Shown in pieces: positions 18,301 through 26,000 of a stretch of 64,000 nt of DNA. Source of the DNA: CBDCWQ01 sp965223435 (GTDB taxonomy: Bacteria > Myxococcota > Kuafuiibacteriia > Kuafuiibacteriales > Kuafuiibacteriaceae). The notes under the pieces were generated by a model. The model ran no database searches and had not been told where the DNA came from. It was given only the letters and a program-made list of their open reading frames with translations. The stretch lies in NCBI GenBank assembly GCA_965223435.1, contig CBDCWQ010000023.1:620001-684000 (forward strand), written 5' to 3'. The translations under genes and the position numbers were made by a program. The first letter of the stretch is position 1. Each line of letters starts with the position of its first letter.

Positions 18301-19517
18301 TCAAGGATGCCTCCGTGAGGGCCTTTGAGGACGGCGGTGACGTAGTATCGAACCTCGCGATCGAAAACCACGGCCGGATCCTCATGCCGTGTGGTGTTGT
18401 CCAGCTCCTCGAGAAGGGCGTCGTCTTTGTATACCCGGTAGGCCAACGGGAGCGAGGCGCTGAGCGGTGCGCCGTCTGCGAAGTGCCGGGGCCGCTGCCA
18501 GCTGAGTACGGTGGTGGAGGCGCCTTCGAGCTCTGCTCGGAGGCGGTCGGGTTTTTTGGGTCGGGAAAAGGGCGTTTGGAGCGCCAGGGCCTGCGGGACC
18601 GCGGCGTTCGCGTCAACGGGTTTGAGGGCGTCAGGGGGGTGTTGAGGTCCCTGGCTATCGCGTGTTTCTTGGTTTGAGAACAAAGCGAGGTAGCCCACGG
18701 TTGGCTCAAGCGGTTGCGTTAAGCTTGCGAGGGCGTACGACTGCGTGTCTCCATTCCACCGGAGCAATCGTTCGGGGGGCGGACTCAGGTCTTCTAGGTT
18801 TTCTAAAGGGAGGATATAGCGCCAGCCAGATCGGGACTCTCCAGAGAGGTTCCCAGCCACGCCGTGGCTCGAAACGTCCCTTTGCGGTCCCCGTTTGGTC
18901 TCTTGGATTGCGGCCTTTTGGCCACTTTGCCCCACGAAGCTGTCTGATGAATCAACACGACTCGGTGCCCAAATCAGCGGTGTGGTGTGCGGCGACCAGA
19001 TCCAATACGTGGAGCCAGCTTCGATCTTGTTGACCGAGACGGGCGACGTGGGCGGTCCTTCTAAAAAGGAGGCTCCCGACGCGGATGGGAGGGTGGTGGT
19101 TGCGGGCCAGGCATGAAGGTCAAGATGCTGTGGGCTTGAGGCCTCGTGACGAACACCTCTGGCCACGCGCACCAAGTTCCAGCCCTTGACCAAGGCTACC
19201 GGCAAAGCGCTGCCGGGCAAGCGGTTCTCGCTTGCCCGGGTAGGCCGGGGCACCAGGCCTGCGGTCAAGCCCACTGCGAACACAACGTGGCCGATCCGTG
19301 TCTGAAGCGTTGCCTGGCCTCGTCTGAGCGGTGTTTTGGGGGACAAGGGGCTCGCTTTCCTCGAGAACTTGCGACGGAGCACATCCTCTGCCGGGGAGTC
19401 TCGTCCTGTTTGCCGACGCGAACGCCTGCTGTTTCCCCTGGGCTTCCAAACCGATGCCCCTGTCCTTCGACTGGTTCGGCATCTATTTGTTTCCCAATCC
19501 CTCGCCCTAGAGGACAT
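9318..19517 (-). CDS. Giant exported paralog P1 with an inactivated C-terminal metalloprotease-like domain
   Basis: 3399 residues. The ATG is fixed by a 10-11-base match to the 16S anti-Shine-Dalgarno (19520-19530). A basic leader of about 73 residues precedes a hydrophobic segment (RIGHVVFAVGLTAGLVP) with likely cleavage after PTRA (residue 95). Modules follow in order: GWNLV region (from 112), fibronectin-III-like domain (about 18250-18560), Asp-box propeller (SHDGGQSF), CxCxxCWC (17649-17672), an all-alpha domain with TEHNLDVLAVLNHAL and SSTAVIWFMDAHD (about 14500-16100), a second helical domain shared with P4, an HTH-like segment (about 12480-12650), an acidic linker (DDEEDEDDEN) and a C-terminal region homologous to P2. 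There the last about 50 residues match well (LPAFFEDLLRDFGY against LPPFFKEILNQHGY in P2), but the HExxH and the third Zn ligand are gone. Probably a scaffold, decoy or decayed effector; no catalytic site is recognised. Confidence 0.95.
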   Translation of the reverse strand: MSSRARDWETNRCRTSRRTGASVWKPRGNSRRSRRQTGRDSPAEDVLRRKFSRKASPLSPKTPLRRGQATLQTRIGHVVFAVGLTAGLVPRPTRASENRLPGSALPVALVKGWNLVRVARGVRHEASSPQHLDLHAWPATTTLPSASGASFLEGPPTSPVSVNKIEAGSTYWIWSPHTTPLIWAPSRVDSSDSFVGQSGQKAAIQETKRGPQRDVSSHGVAGNLSGESRSGWRYILPLENLEDLSPPPERLLRWNGDTQSYALASLTQPLEPTVGYLALFSNQETRDSQGPQHPPDALKPVDANAAVPQALALQTPFSRPKKPDRLRAELEGASTTVLSWQRPRHFADGAPLSASLPLAYRVYKDDALLEELDNTTRHEDPAVVFDREVRYYVTAVLKGPHGGILESLPSDLIRFFRKTPIPPPPPGDFETPHPVTDGRRGAFRPKAKLSRFGDTIYAHLAYLNRDKNGQPREVRYQRSARAGKAGSFTQPVILAEVGPQSLASDLTLAVHTASVSISWIESGPLSNRILTRVSHDGGQSFADPVVVREAGGPKHGLDAAYDPSGEHHLIWGEDHKVYYLKNFDGEPENVFDTRHRSPATEQVRYQVFSEPVRGACPCDDCWCDESYPLSEETDPKNPGQNVGPYVTHTVAAYIYQASLHVDEEAVTIIGRQKMSWNDKPVAHKPWLDHHPVYEDPENSVWRNGTRVRLTKGWRKIWKQSFEAGDEALWEGLGLNYQYRYAGTRQKQDLIKVAQRPLVPGAWADTVQTAQGETVRAGWTQGTWRDDTFASWRISVVDKDHTHEGKLAHPQVLRTPDARLFAVFEKGPSLDPNAPDLNPIYGAHSYDGGQSWSPPTRIATGYVPQLTATDGELAILYYEAHGAAGAMHVLRPEQDGTRWVRQDAVHRHPPLAVHPRSHTDVPFLWNAPSLAGLGDLFLAAWVQKATSVTEQDRIVVTRASRNTEAHHLDIQVTRPSSHPRGTKLTVTVENQNHMRVVHHGSPNPNLPPAPLQDAVVGQGISPFSVSMEKGQGSVWWAGDLSIPEGNTLVGLGEASVDLSAQSEGVPSLKKNSPQLQRNREGNYARATEARKRLYRFEEDPDTGKEWGYLVEYDADLVNEEAVLNIDRLNHQRFEQPELRDAKHLAGFERVWVYTQGIALAQFARRNNEEEVRYAQASARFLCNTLVIDSGTGLALGWPFSWNTDGDDWRDARLVTGANAWAVHGLGHFITSKAFESLPSQDEQASFLACYQDALRGLEAHRRDLQLEDGRPISLMTAGWTTLGLKFATEPTQILMTNQVPVTEDSSIQFAYYSVLDAIGYNTYTEPPKIKTCQKNAPADCIRAHQGSSSFGTEITEDVWSALGQRVKADNVVTEHNLDVLAVLNHALHHAPTLGLTDTDALLRWRNQLRDGIFFGLWDDRSYRTEFQEALDTMSAQNPFPKTVVQEDRHQERQRWMKEALESDNLGRIVTGGEIHQAQDGSLRLEISTHSAIDNCSWLALSVDDQDWAKDPKSEAIYVERLGQCLKYTVIQYAKELGFGPALCDPRTTSCPPRQTYRGAHYFQNAFKDPYIAPSELQESSYHLEATMGLVLGLHAFASAHPTHPEAAQFETEARSLWTGTQAFVRDHGFPYSSQRIQDLSTLLSSSTAVIWFMDAHDILEGEKGDIDRPLLPYAQDLSAKETRAFVDNAYLTLQEGQSDGDRGLLVSGTTEGRTYTFVEEQALAVLVALARNDHAQAAFWLRPLRAALFQSAEPSDASTGFFTVLDTQTGTPVAGIQDIGSTMLTLYALAKHIAVQGGASRESAVHDLSLGLERSQVLIQKTGATQGLFVTPGFTTARTDDNVLAYFALFEAQAVLPTPEAAESLEPTLDTLVAHLLRMCTGPSSQTPLEAIGADGQEHRVESPRTYGLCSLFLAHLGDMDGAERLLLDMEHSHSAFLAPAETQALGIKSRSSWADAISGILARQALSNFDARQGELALKALAPMLAMANPPESPSLSLAPPLLAASPNGMFGVEHGFESVGESIGPEQNAAEAYRDLREILLHQYQESLFALLLSSTEGVAFDLRFHRLARFRFFLDQADRLVPPNQWTIHDPYLASDWIHQTDYELLDLCQRGPVPVPSPDCRSLSSLYQSLRDAKVGRGGDLEIMLVSAPPLETQKRLNELRLIRRFGRSEVWTQDQANRFCLTCNLHGDDLNLPKEASTDELQHQLQQTLEAALTEPLRAHGPTPLVLSMPSMDVISALHPVSSTYWTRTSVLLRYALSQPANNIQIWLQGTPVDAFRFPASAEQKENVVALRRLANRAAHGDLFLLASQTGLDAHVLHDILRTGELDEDAYGILKNLAAQKTPEAVKFTPRASAFDFDRTPTPSFENLSVAFEDLVAGVTKGHFANAPSDMRVELGARLALVPSKLASRLGPQAAKWMGDVTRLPRELFLGAVAGLNLAAYVGSAQIDVGLETILVSGERPSSAFWEPVGFVKAESVVAWPTGAHLKNEDTLRRDTTIHPKGPHLDSPLPEVGIRFEDENVYLIQIDWWGLELPSGHFGILAPDTGALWPVFELRTDRPRSELLEHFVHNHRFWKHFAPYADRLAKKDQAAFLYLLELVVRGEFDRLSAESFVVGPQRFAPGSILPAAPTPKTLSSPIKRPPTLKRLANAPHLVWAHPRGDTLFFKPTLWSPKELSPNHIQFPFHHPQHGRLYGSGPAQLVVEFLEEHTIGAKGPSTTGGGISPRDDEEDEDDENIGFTGMVESAVDVPFNFAIYEDFIHGWAQSFDPRSDALQKDMRNEFLQGLKTHSDFRDFLEEDTLRIVYYPESRWSGSPFRSGTAPNIVWHLKLPDASLEKNDRLSFMEPQQLIWSFKQFLFELFYRGVISIRKESESSFTLLLGATRMTVATQDPNLLPHVKNALETYSQELESPTDPIMVDPFTDEGQTIIRVVTDTLLSLRVPRSSGYATPNTPLNFDRLFKDDLLPFKHHLKRLRTGGGINTMEITSYDLQPHAGRLAHLMVPTRLFEATVTLNNKQQEVVFFLGMKDKTKDPWRFAMSHAHSTAGRKLSVDYHRLNVVGDFPIVKDFTFTELDLSDDLQESMHKELTTAVEQAAVDDALGLDNLLVKYVFGMDKDEVLTVGVPIAKPDEREKMQAVIVQDPIAYHLIGAARKGMPFFFAPPRIPLRTWEVQVRPHDEQGLFGPEPGRLGLLRTAAPADEHTDQEELFRYRLVRSVTSKLAYLFHTHGVDLKKARLFHEDKFSAWLKDALDEWMPPSPYDGDNETLTQFEAVSLGLYFLSQAIRAPADARSPFSFSGLKDVAVVKDFIEGRAVPTPKAGWDVPIEIQPDFILSLVKWDFLPAFFEDLLRDFGYNEPDHGWRKDHSDVKIWEALQDANEDWQHKDPFSLIQPPKGWR
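9320..9339. terminator. Hairpin between converging genes, weak terminator candidate
   Basis: ACCGCCA (9320-9326) and TGGCGGT (9333-9339) form a perfect 7-bp stem with a 6-base loop. It sits between the end of the plus-strand gene (9310) and the end of P1 (9318, minus) and overlaps the P1 stop codon. There is no T-run on either side, so intrinsic termination is doubtful; it may still slow converging polymerases. Confidence 0.3.
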
Positions 19518-19519
19518 GT

Positions 19520-19530
19520 GATCACCTCCT
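19520..19530 (-). promoter_or_regulatory. Near-perfect Shine-Dalgarno of P1
   Basis: On the minus strand AGGAGGTGATC ends 2 bases before the ATG at 19515-19517 and is complementary to the 3' end of 16S rRNA over 10-11 bases, with AGGAGG 7 bases from the start codon. It decides the start although the encoded N terminus is unusually long and basic before the hydrophobic export segment. Confidence 0.85.
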
Positions 19531-19996
19531 CTAGTGCAAAAGCACCCAGTGGAAAAGCCCCCGGTCCACCGACGGCCGGCGGGGATAGCAGCGGATGGGC
19601 CGAACGTTTGTCAACGCTTTTTGACGAAGCATCGGCCATGTTGAAAAGCGTGGGGCCCGACCTACAGCCCTCATCCTAGGGGGCAGAGCAATGGTTGTTG
19701 CCCATGGGGCTGCGCGCGCGTCTTGTTCTGCACGGCCTCAGGCCTTTCTCGTTTCCGTTTTTGGAAGGACGGCTCCCTCAGTGACTTCAAGGTGGCATCT
19801 CTTTACGGGTGTTCGTCGCCCCCTGCTCCGCGGCGGCATCCGTGTTGTGACCGCGGTTTTTCTCGCTAAGGGTTATTCAGGTACTGGTGCCTAGGTTTGG
19901 CGCCATGTCGTCCGAGGCAGTCGAAGCGTTTTCGGGCGCCGGTCACTGCTGGCGAACATCGTGTCTTGTCCCTGGCGCACCCGCGAAAAAAAGAGG

Positions 19997-20017
19997 TTGC
20001 GTTTGTCACAAACGCAA
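19997..20017. promoter_or_regulatory. Perfect inverted repeat upstream of P2, possible operator
   Basis: TTGCGTTTG-TCA-CAAACGCAA is a 9-bp perfect inverted repeat with a 3-base centre, 66 bases before the P2 start codon. It has no T-run, so it is more likely an operator for a dimeric regulator than a terminator. It could alternatively fold in the mRNA leader. Confidence 0.55.
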
Positions 20018-20083
20018 GCGTACTTCCATGCGCTGGTCGGCCTTCAGACGAAACGGCGGGATAGACCTGAGGGGGATGATGAC

Positions 20084-23000
20084 GTGAACCGACAAGAGCT
20101 TAGGGGATATCGAATCCTCCTTTTGGCGTTGGGATTGTGTGCGGCATCGGAACCGCAGTCCCACGATTTCAAGACCACGCACCAGATGGTGTGGGAACCG
20201 GGCTGGAATCTGGTGACGATCTCTCGGCCGTGTGTGGGGTTGGGCGTTTCCACGGGCAGCGTCTCGGCTTCGTTGGAGGAACCGGGTTCGGCCCAAGAGG
20301 GGCCCGAGAACGTCGGTTCTACCGCGCTCGGCCGGACGGGCGCCGACCCGGTCGCCGAAGCCTTGGGCCGCCTCAAAGCGGTTTGGGTGGCGCGCACATC
20401 GCATTCAGATGGGGGTTGGTGGGAAGCGCTTGATCGCTCCCCATCGCTGGCGCCCTCGGCTCTGTCGGAAACGTATTGGGTGTTGTCCGAGCGCCGCCAG
20501 GAGGTTTCGCTTTCCTGTCGCGGGCGTGCGGCCCCAAAACTTGAGGCCCAGGTTCGCTGGGACGCCAAGCAGCAAATCTACTTGGCCAAGGCCCCTGCCC
20601 AGTATGACGCTTCGGGAAAGGGTGCTTTGAGACCGCCTCTTTTGAATCCGCCGATGGGTCTTAGGGCCGTCTTGGACGGCCGGGACGTGACGTTTCAGTG
20701 GGCGACATCGCGGCACTGGGACGACGGTGTACCCATCCCCGAAGGGATCCCGATTCGCTATCGGATGTATCGGGATGGCACGCCGATTTTCGAGGGTGAA
20801 GATCCGAGGTTTGCCGATGTGCTTCCGAGCGAGGGGCCCCACCGCTATTACGTCACGGCGAGCGTGGTCGGTGCGGACGGAGTCCGATGGGAATCGGAAC
20901 GTTCCGAGGACATCGACGTGGCGTCGCCCGACGCTTTGTCGCCCAAAGCCCATGGCGCATTCGAAACACCTTTCACGGTGGCGAAGGTTGCGGGTGCCGC
21001 GCTACCCCAGTTGTCTTTTGCCGAGTCCGGCGGGCAGCTCATGGCCCATTTGGCTTTTGTGGCGAGGGAGCGAGCGGCCGGTTTAGGGGATCTTGTTCAG
21101 GTTGTCCGGAGCACCAAGGGGGGCCGTCGAGACTCGTGGAGTCTGCCTCTGTCCGTGGTGACGACCGAGGCGGTGACCATCTCGGACCTCAGTCTTTCGA
21201 GCCATCGGGACCGCGTGGTTTTGGCGTGGATCGGGAAGGTCTTGAATACAAAACGCGATGAAATGAGTCAGCTTTACCTTCTCGAAAGTGAAGACGGTGG
21301 ATTGACATGGCCCAAAGAGCCCCGTGTCGTGCGCAGCAATGCGCACCCAAAGCGTGGCCTGGCTTTGGCGCACGATGTTTTGGGCGCGCTGCACGCGGTG
21401 TGGGGTGAGGCGGGAAAGATCTACTACACAAAGAACTTTGCGGGCGAGCCGAGCAACGTATTTGACCAGCGTCGCCGCAAGGTCGCCGATGAAGTGGTGA
21501 AGTACTTAGCCAAGTACGAAGAGGGTGCGTCGGGCTGTCGGTGTCCAGATTGCTGGTGCGAGGAGTCGTATGCGGTCGGCGACGAGGATGGGTACGTGCA
21601 CTGGGTGGAGGAATACACGATGCACGAGCCCTCCATTCACGTAGACAAGCGTGGCATTCATATCATCGCCCGACGAAGTGCGATGTGGGACAATGTTCCG
21701 GTTGTCAACCCGCTTTGGCAGACGATGATGGCTACGCTCCCAGTGTACAGCAACCAGGTGGTGCCGACAGAGCGGGCCACGCGGCCGGTTATCGGCTGGC
21801 GCAAGACCTGGAAACACGCAGCCGAACCAGGAGATCCAGAAAAGCTTTCTGGTCTTGGGGCAGAATTTCAGTATGTCTACAACGGAAGCTGGCACCACGA
21901 AGACCGCATCATGGTGGCCGAGCGGCCTCTGGTCGAAGGGGCGTGGTCGAGGGTTGGTGAACCGCAAGCGTTGGGCATCGAATCGCCTGATTCCGCTTCT
22001 CGAAGCGAATGGCGTGAAGGTGCGTGGGTCGCGGGCGTGTTCCAAAAATGGCGGATCGCAACCGTGGGTGTTGCTGGGGGTGATGCGGATCAATTTTCGC
22101 ACCCTCAGGTGAGAAGCGGGGCAAACGGCAGGCTGTACGCGGTCTACGAACGGAGTCGATCGCCACATCCGGACGCCTCTACAAAAAGCGCCTTGGTGTT
22201 GGCGCACTCTGATGATGGAGGCCAAAGCTGGTCGGAGGGCCTGACCGTGGGCCAGGGAACCCGGCCGAAGATTGCCTCGACTTCAAACACTGTGGCCGTC
22301 CTTGCGTACCACCCCCGCGACGACGACCGGGGGCCGGGGCGAATGCCCTCCGGGAAAATCCAGGTTGCGCGAACGGCCGCGGTGGCCGGTGTCGCGTCGG
22401 AGTCGACAAACGCGGTTTGGCATACGGAGGGCGCCATTCACGGTGCTGCCCACGCCCCGGGCGCCCGTGGGCTTTGGGGTGTACCGGCGTTGGTGGCTTA
22501 CGACGATCTGTTGGCCGCAGCCTGGGTGGGTGTGCCCAAGGGGGGGGCAGGGCAACAGGACATCATGGTGTCTCGGGCCGCGACCCTTGAGCCGGACCAG
22601 ATAAAGACCCATGTGGTTGTCTCGCCCAGCGAGTCACTGGTGTCGGGACGGGCCGCAGCGTTCCGCGTAGAGGTCGAGAATCAATACCATGTTGCGGTTC
22701 CTGAAGAGCTCGGGGCGGTCCGTTTTGTGGATGGGCCAACGTTGCGACATGATGCACAGACGGCCTCGACCCCACGCCAGGGGTTTCCAGGCGTGGAGGA
22801 TTCGGACGCTGCCCGGTTTGCCAGCGATGGCGCTTCGTTTGGGAAAGACTCTGATGCCGCCGGGTCTCTAAACGAAGAAGCCTCGTTTGGGGGGGGATCG
22901 GTGGCGGCTTCGCTGGCCACCGCGGCGTCTTTGCCGGCGGATGCCTATGTGTTGGGTGGTTCGACAGCGACCCTTTGGCGAACGTTTGACGATGCAGGGG

Positions 23001-26000
23001 GCCACGCGTCCGTGGTGGTCGAAAGTGCGCGTCATCTCGGTGTTGGGCTTCAGTCTCTGCCTATCGCATCAGGTTCGGTGGATGGGAACTATGCCCGTGC
23101 GGTGGCGCTCCGGGATGGACGCTACGATTCGGCCACCGGTGCCCAGCGCGAGTTTCTTCCCGACCCAACCAACGAAGACAGCGCCAAGCTGGCGGAATAC
23201 GCTCGGGTGTGGGTGTACACGCAGGGCATCGCTTTGGCGCAGGCGGCGCGACGGGGTGAAAAGAGCGCCGCATCCTTGGCTCGGTGGCTCTGTGACCGTG
23301 CGGTACGCGACCCTCGGGATCCGACAGTGATTCTGGGCTGGCATTTTTCTCACAACACCGTCGGGGATGGGTGGAAGGACTTTCGTCTGGTCACGGGGGC
23401 CAGCGCCTGGGCCGTGCACGGTCTGGGCCTATATGTCAGCACCGGCGGGGCGGAGGCCGCATTTGCGCGGGCGTGTTACCAAGCCTCTCTTCGTGGGTTG
23501 CTGCGCGCTCAGACCGATTCGGGCTTGCTGACCGCCGGGTATACGGCTGCTGCGCTCGAAACCGCCGACGGTGGGGAAGGGTACTACCGTATTCTCGACC
23601 GACTTGGATACGACGACGACATCCCTCGGGTTCGAGCGACCAACGTGGTGACGGAGCACAACGTGGACGCGCTTCAGGTTCTCAACCATGCGCTCCATCA
23701 CCGGGAAGTACTGGGATTGTCTGAAGACGAACTGGTGGTGGCAAAATCGTCATTGAAGCGCGCGATTTTTACCCATCTTTGGGATCCGGGTCAGGCGCGG
23801 GTGATCACGGGCGGCACCTTTGACGCTGCGGGGGCGTTTGTGCCCAGCCGGTTTTCTGCGGTAGACAACTGCAGTTGGCTATCGCTTTCGGTGGACTATG
23901 CCTCGCTCACCGATGAAGAAGTGAAAAAGATTTCCGCTTGTTTGCACTACACCATCAAAGCTTTTGTCAAAGAGCTTCCTTTTGGGGGCGACCCCCAAGA
24001 AAGACTTTATCTTGGCACCCACTACTTCCCGTCTGATTTTCGGGATCCTTACATCGATCTGAGTGCTGAAGATCAACAAAAACAGCCCAAGTCGTACCAT
24101 CTCGAGGCCACCGCGGGCGTCATTTTGGGTCTTTGGCGTTTCGCCGAAAACACCGAGCATGAAGACGTTGCGACCTTTCGGCGGATGGCGAACACGTTAT
24201 GGGCCGAGATGCAACGCTTCGTACGGGATCATGATTTTCCGTACTCAAGCCAGCGGATCCACAACCTTTCGACTCAGCTCCAGTCAAGCACGGCAGCGAT
24301 CTGGTTCATCGACGTGTATGATCACCGCCATTTTGCCCAACAACATTGGGATCGGCCGCTCAAGACCTACGCGCGGGCCGATGTGGACCTTAACCCTCGC
24401 CCCATTCAAGTTTCGCTTGAGGACAAACAGGTCCCCCAGGCGGTGCCCGCCCAGGCGGTCACCGCGAAGATGCTTCGGGATCATTTCATCGACCAAGAAC
24501 AGGCGCTGGATCGGGCCGTTTTGGACCAAGAATCTCATATTGTGGACCAGCGCATTTGGAGCCCGCAGAATCTTGATGTTTTGGACCACCGCCTCAAGCT
24601 CAATGACTTTCGAGCCCTTCCCGGTGGTGGACAGACATCGGTCGTCGAAGACAAGATTCCAGAGCCCGGTGCCGAGGCCCAGTACCATGTGCATCTTCCG
24701 GAGGGCGTGCCCCTTCGGGTGGCGGTCGAACCGCTTTGGCCGGACGCGGTCACGGAGCCTACGCTGTGGCCATCGGTGAAGCTCATCGAACCCAACGGGA
24801 AGTGGCAAAACGTTGACGCCGAAGCCTCGGGCGCATCGGCGGAACTTGGTCCTTTGGCCACGATGCAGTTTTTCGGTGATGACCGCTACCGATTGGTCGT
24901 TACCGGGTTGTCGGCGACAACCGGGCCGTTTCGTCTTCGGCTGACGCTTGGGGATGCAAAGCGCGCAGTTCCTCCCGCCCCCAGCGCTTTGACCCTTGAA
25001 GATCACACCCTTCAGACCCTGGCTTGGCTGGCTTTGGGCCGGGTAGACGATGCCAAGAATTCGGTTGCCCCCATCTTGTCCTCCTTTGAGGCGTGGTCCT
25101 CGACGGGGCGCGACGCGTCGAGCTTGGTCGGAGAAGGTCCCGGCGCAAGGGTGCCCCTCGAGGAGACGGCTTTAGGGCTGTATGGGCTTCTTCAGTACGC
25201 CTCGCATCAGACGGCACCGGGCGATGCCCCATCGTCGTGGTCGGTGGTGGGGCGGTGGCTTCCGGACGTTGCGACGGAGGCTCTGGCGCGTTCGGGCGAT
25301 GCCACCCCATCGGTGTCTTCGTGGGTGTACGTGTATTTCGCGCTCGATGCGGCCCTTTTGCTTCTCGAAGGAAGTGTTGCGGCCCCCGACGGGCCCGAGC
25401 GCGAAGGGGTGCCGTCGGTCTTGTCCGGTGGTGCTTCGTCCATAGAGACGTTCGGGGCCTTGCGAGAAGCGGTCTTAGGTCGCCTAACCGCCGAAGTTTG
25501 GGGCGAAGTGAGGGGGCTTTTAGCCAAAGGTTTAGCGTCGGCGCACGAGATCACCCGGGGGGACCTGGTGCTTTACGGACTTTTTTCTCTTCAGCAGGGG
25601 GAGCTCGATAGGGTCCACGAGGTTCTCCATGTGCTCCAAGCGCGTGGACCATCCACCGGCAGCGATGCTCAGGGCCCCGGCAATGGGGGGCTGCTTGGAA
25701 GCGAAGAAGGATTGGCGATGTTATTGCGTGCGGCGAGTCCGCTCGACCCGCGGTACGAAGAACTGGCGGTGGCGCGGCTTTTGGCCCTGCCGCCCTCCGC
25801 AAACGGGAGCCGGTCCGCACTTCGGATATTGGTCCATCGTCCGGGAGGGGTCTTGGGGATTCGCGTAGGACCCACCGCTTGGATGCGCGATCTCGACGAT
25901 CGAAATCCATCCACGAATCTCGGGGTTCACTTTCAAATGCGCCGGGAACAGTTGGCGTCGCGGTTTCGGGATGGTCTTTATACGCTTTTGGCCTCAGGGT

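Larger units (their letters stand above)
19518..20083. other. Divergent control region between P1 and P2
   Basis: These 566 bases separate the oppositely oriented giant genes and must hold both promoters. I see the P1 ribosome binding site, a perfect inverted repeat at 19997-20017 and the P2 ribosome binding site. Open frames here, including the one continuous with P2 upstream of its GTG, lack start signals. No sigma-54 or clear sigma-70 site stands out. Confidence 0.5.

Noticed and set aside
19961..20083. ATG-less upstream extension of P2 as the true start
   Set aside because: The extra 41 residues contain the inverted repeat, have no ribosome binding site and would hide the signal peptide; the GTG at 20084 has GAGGGGG in front.
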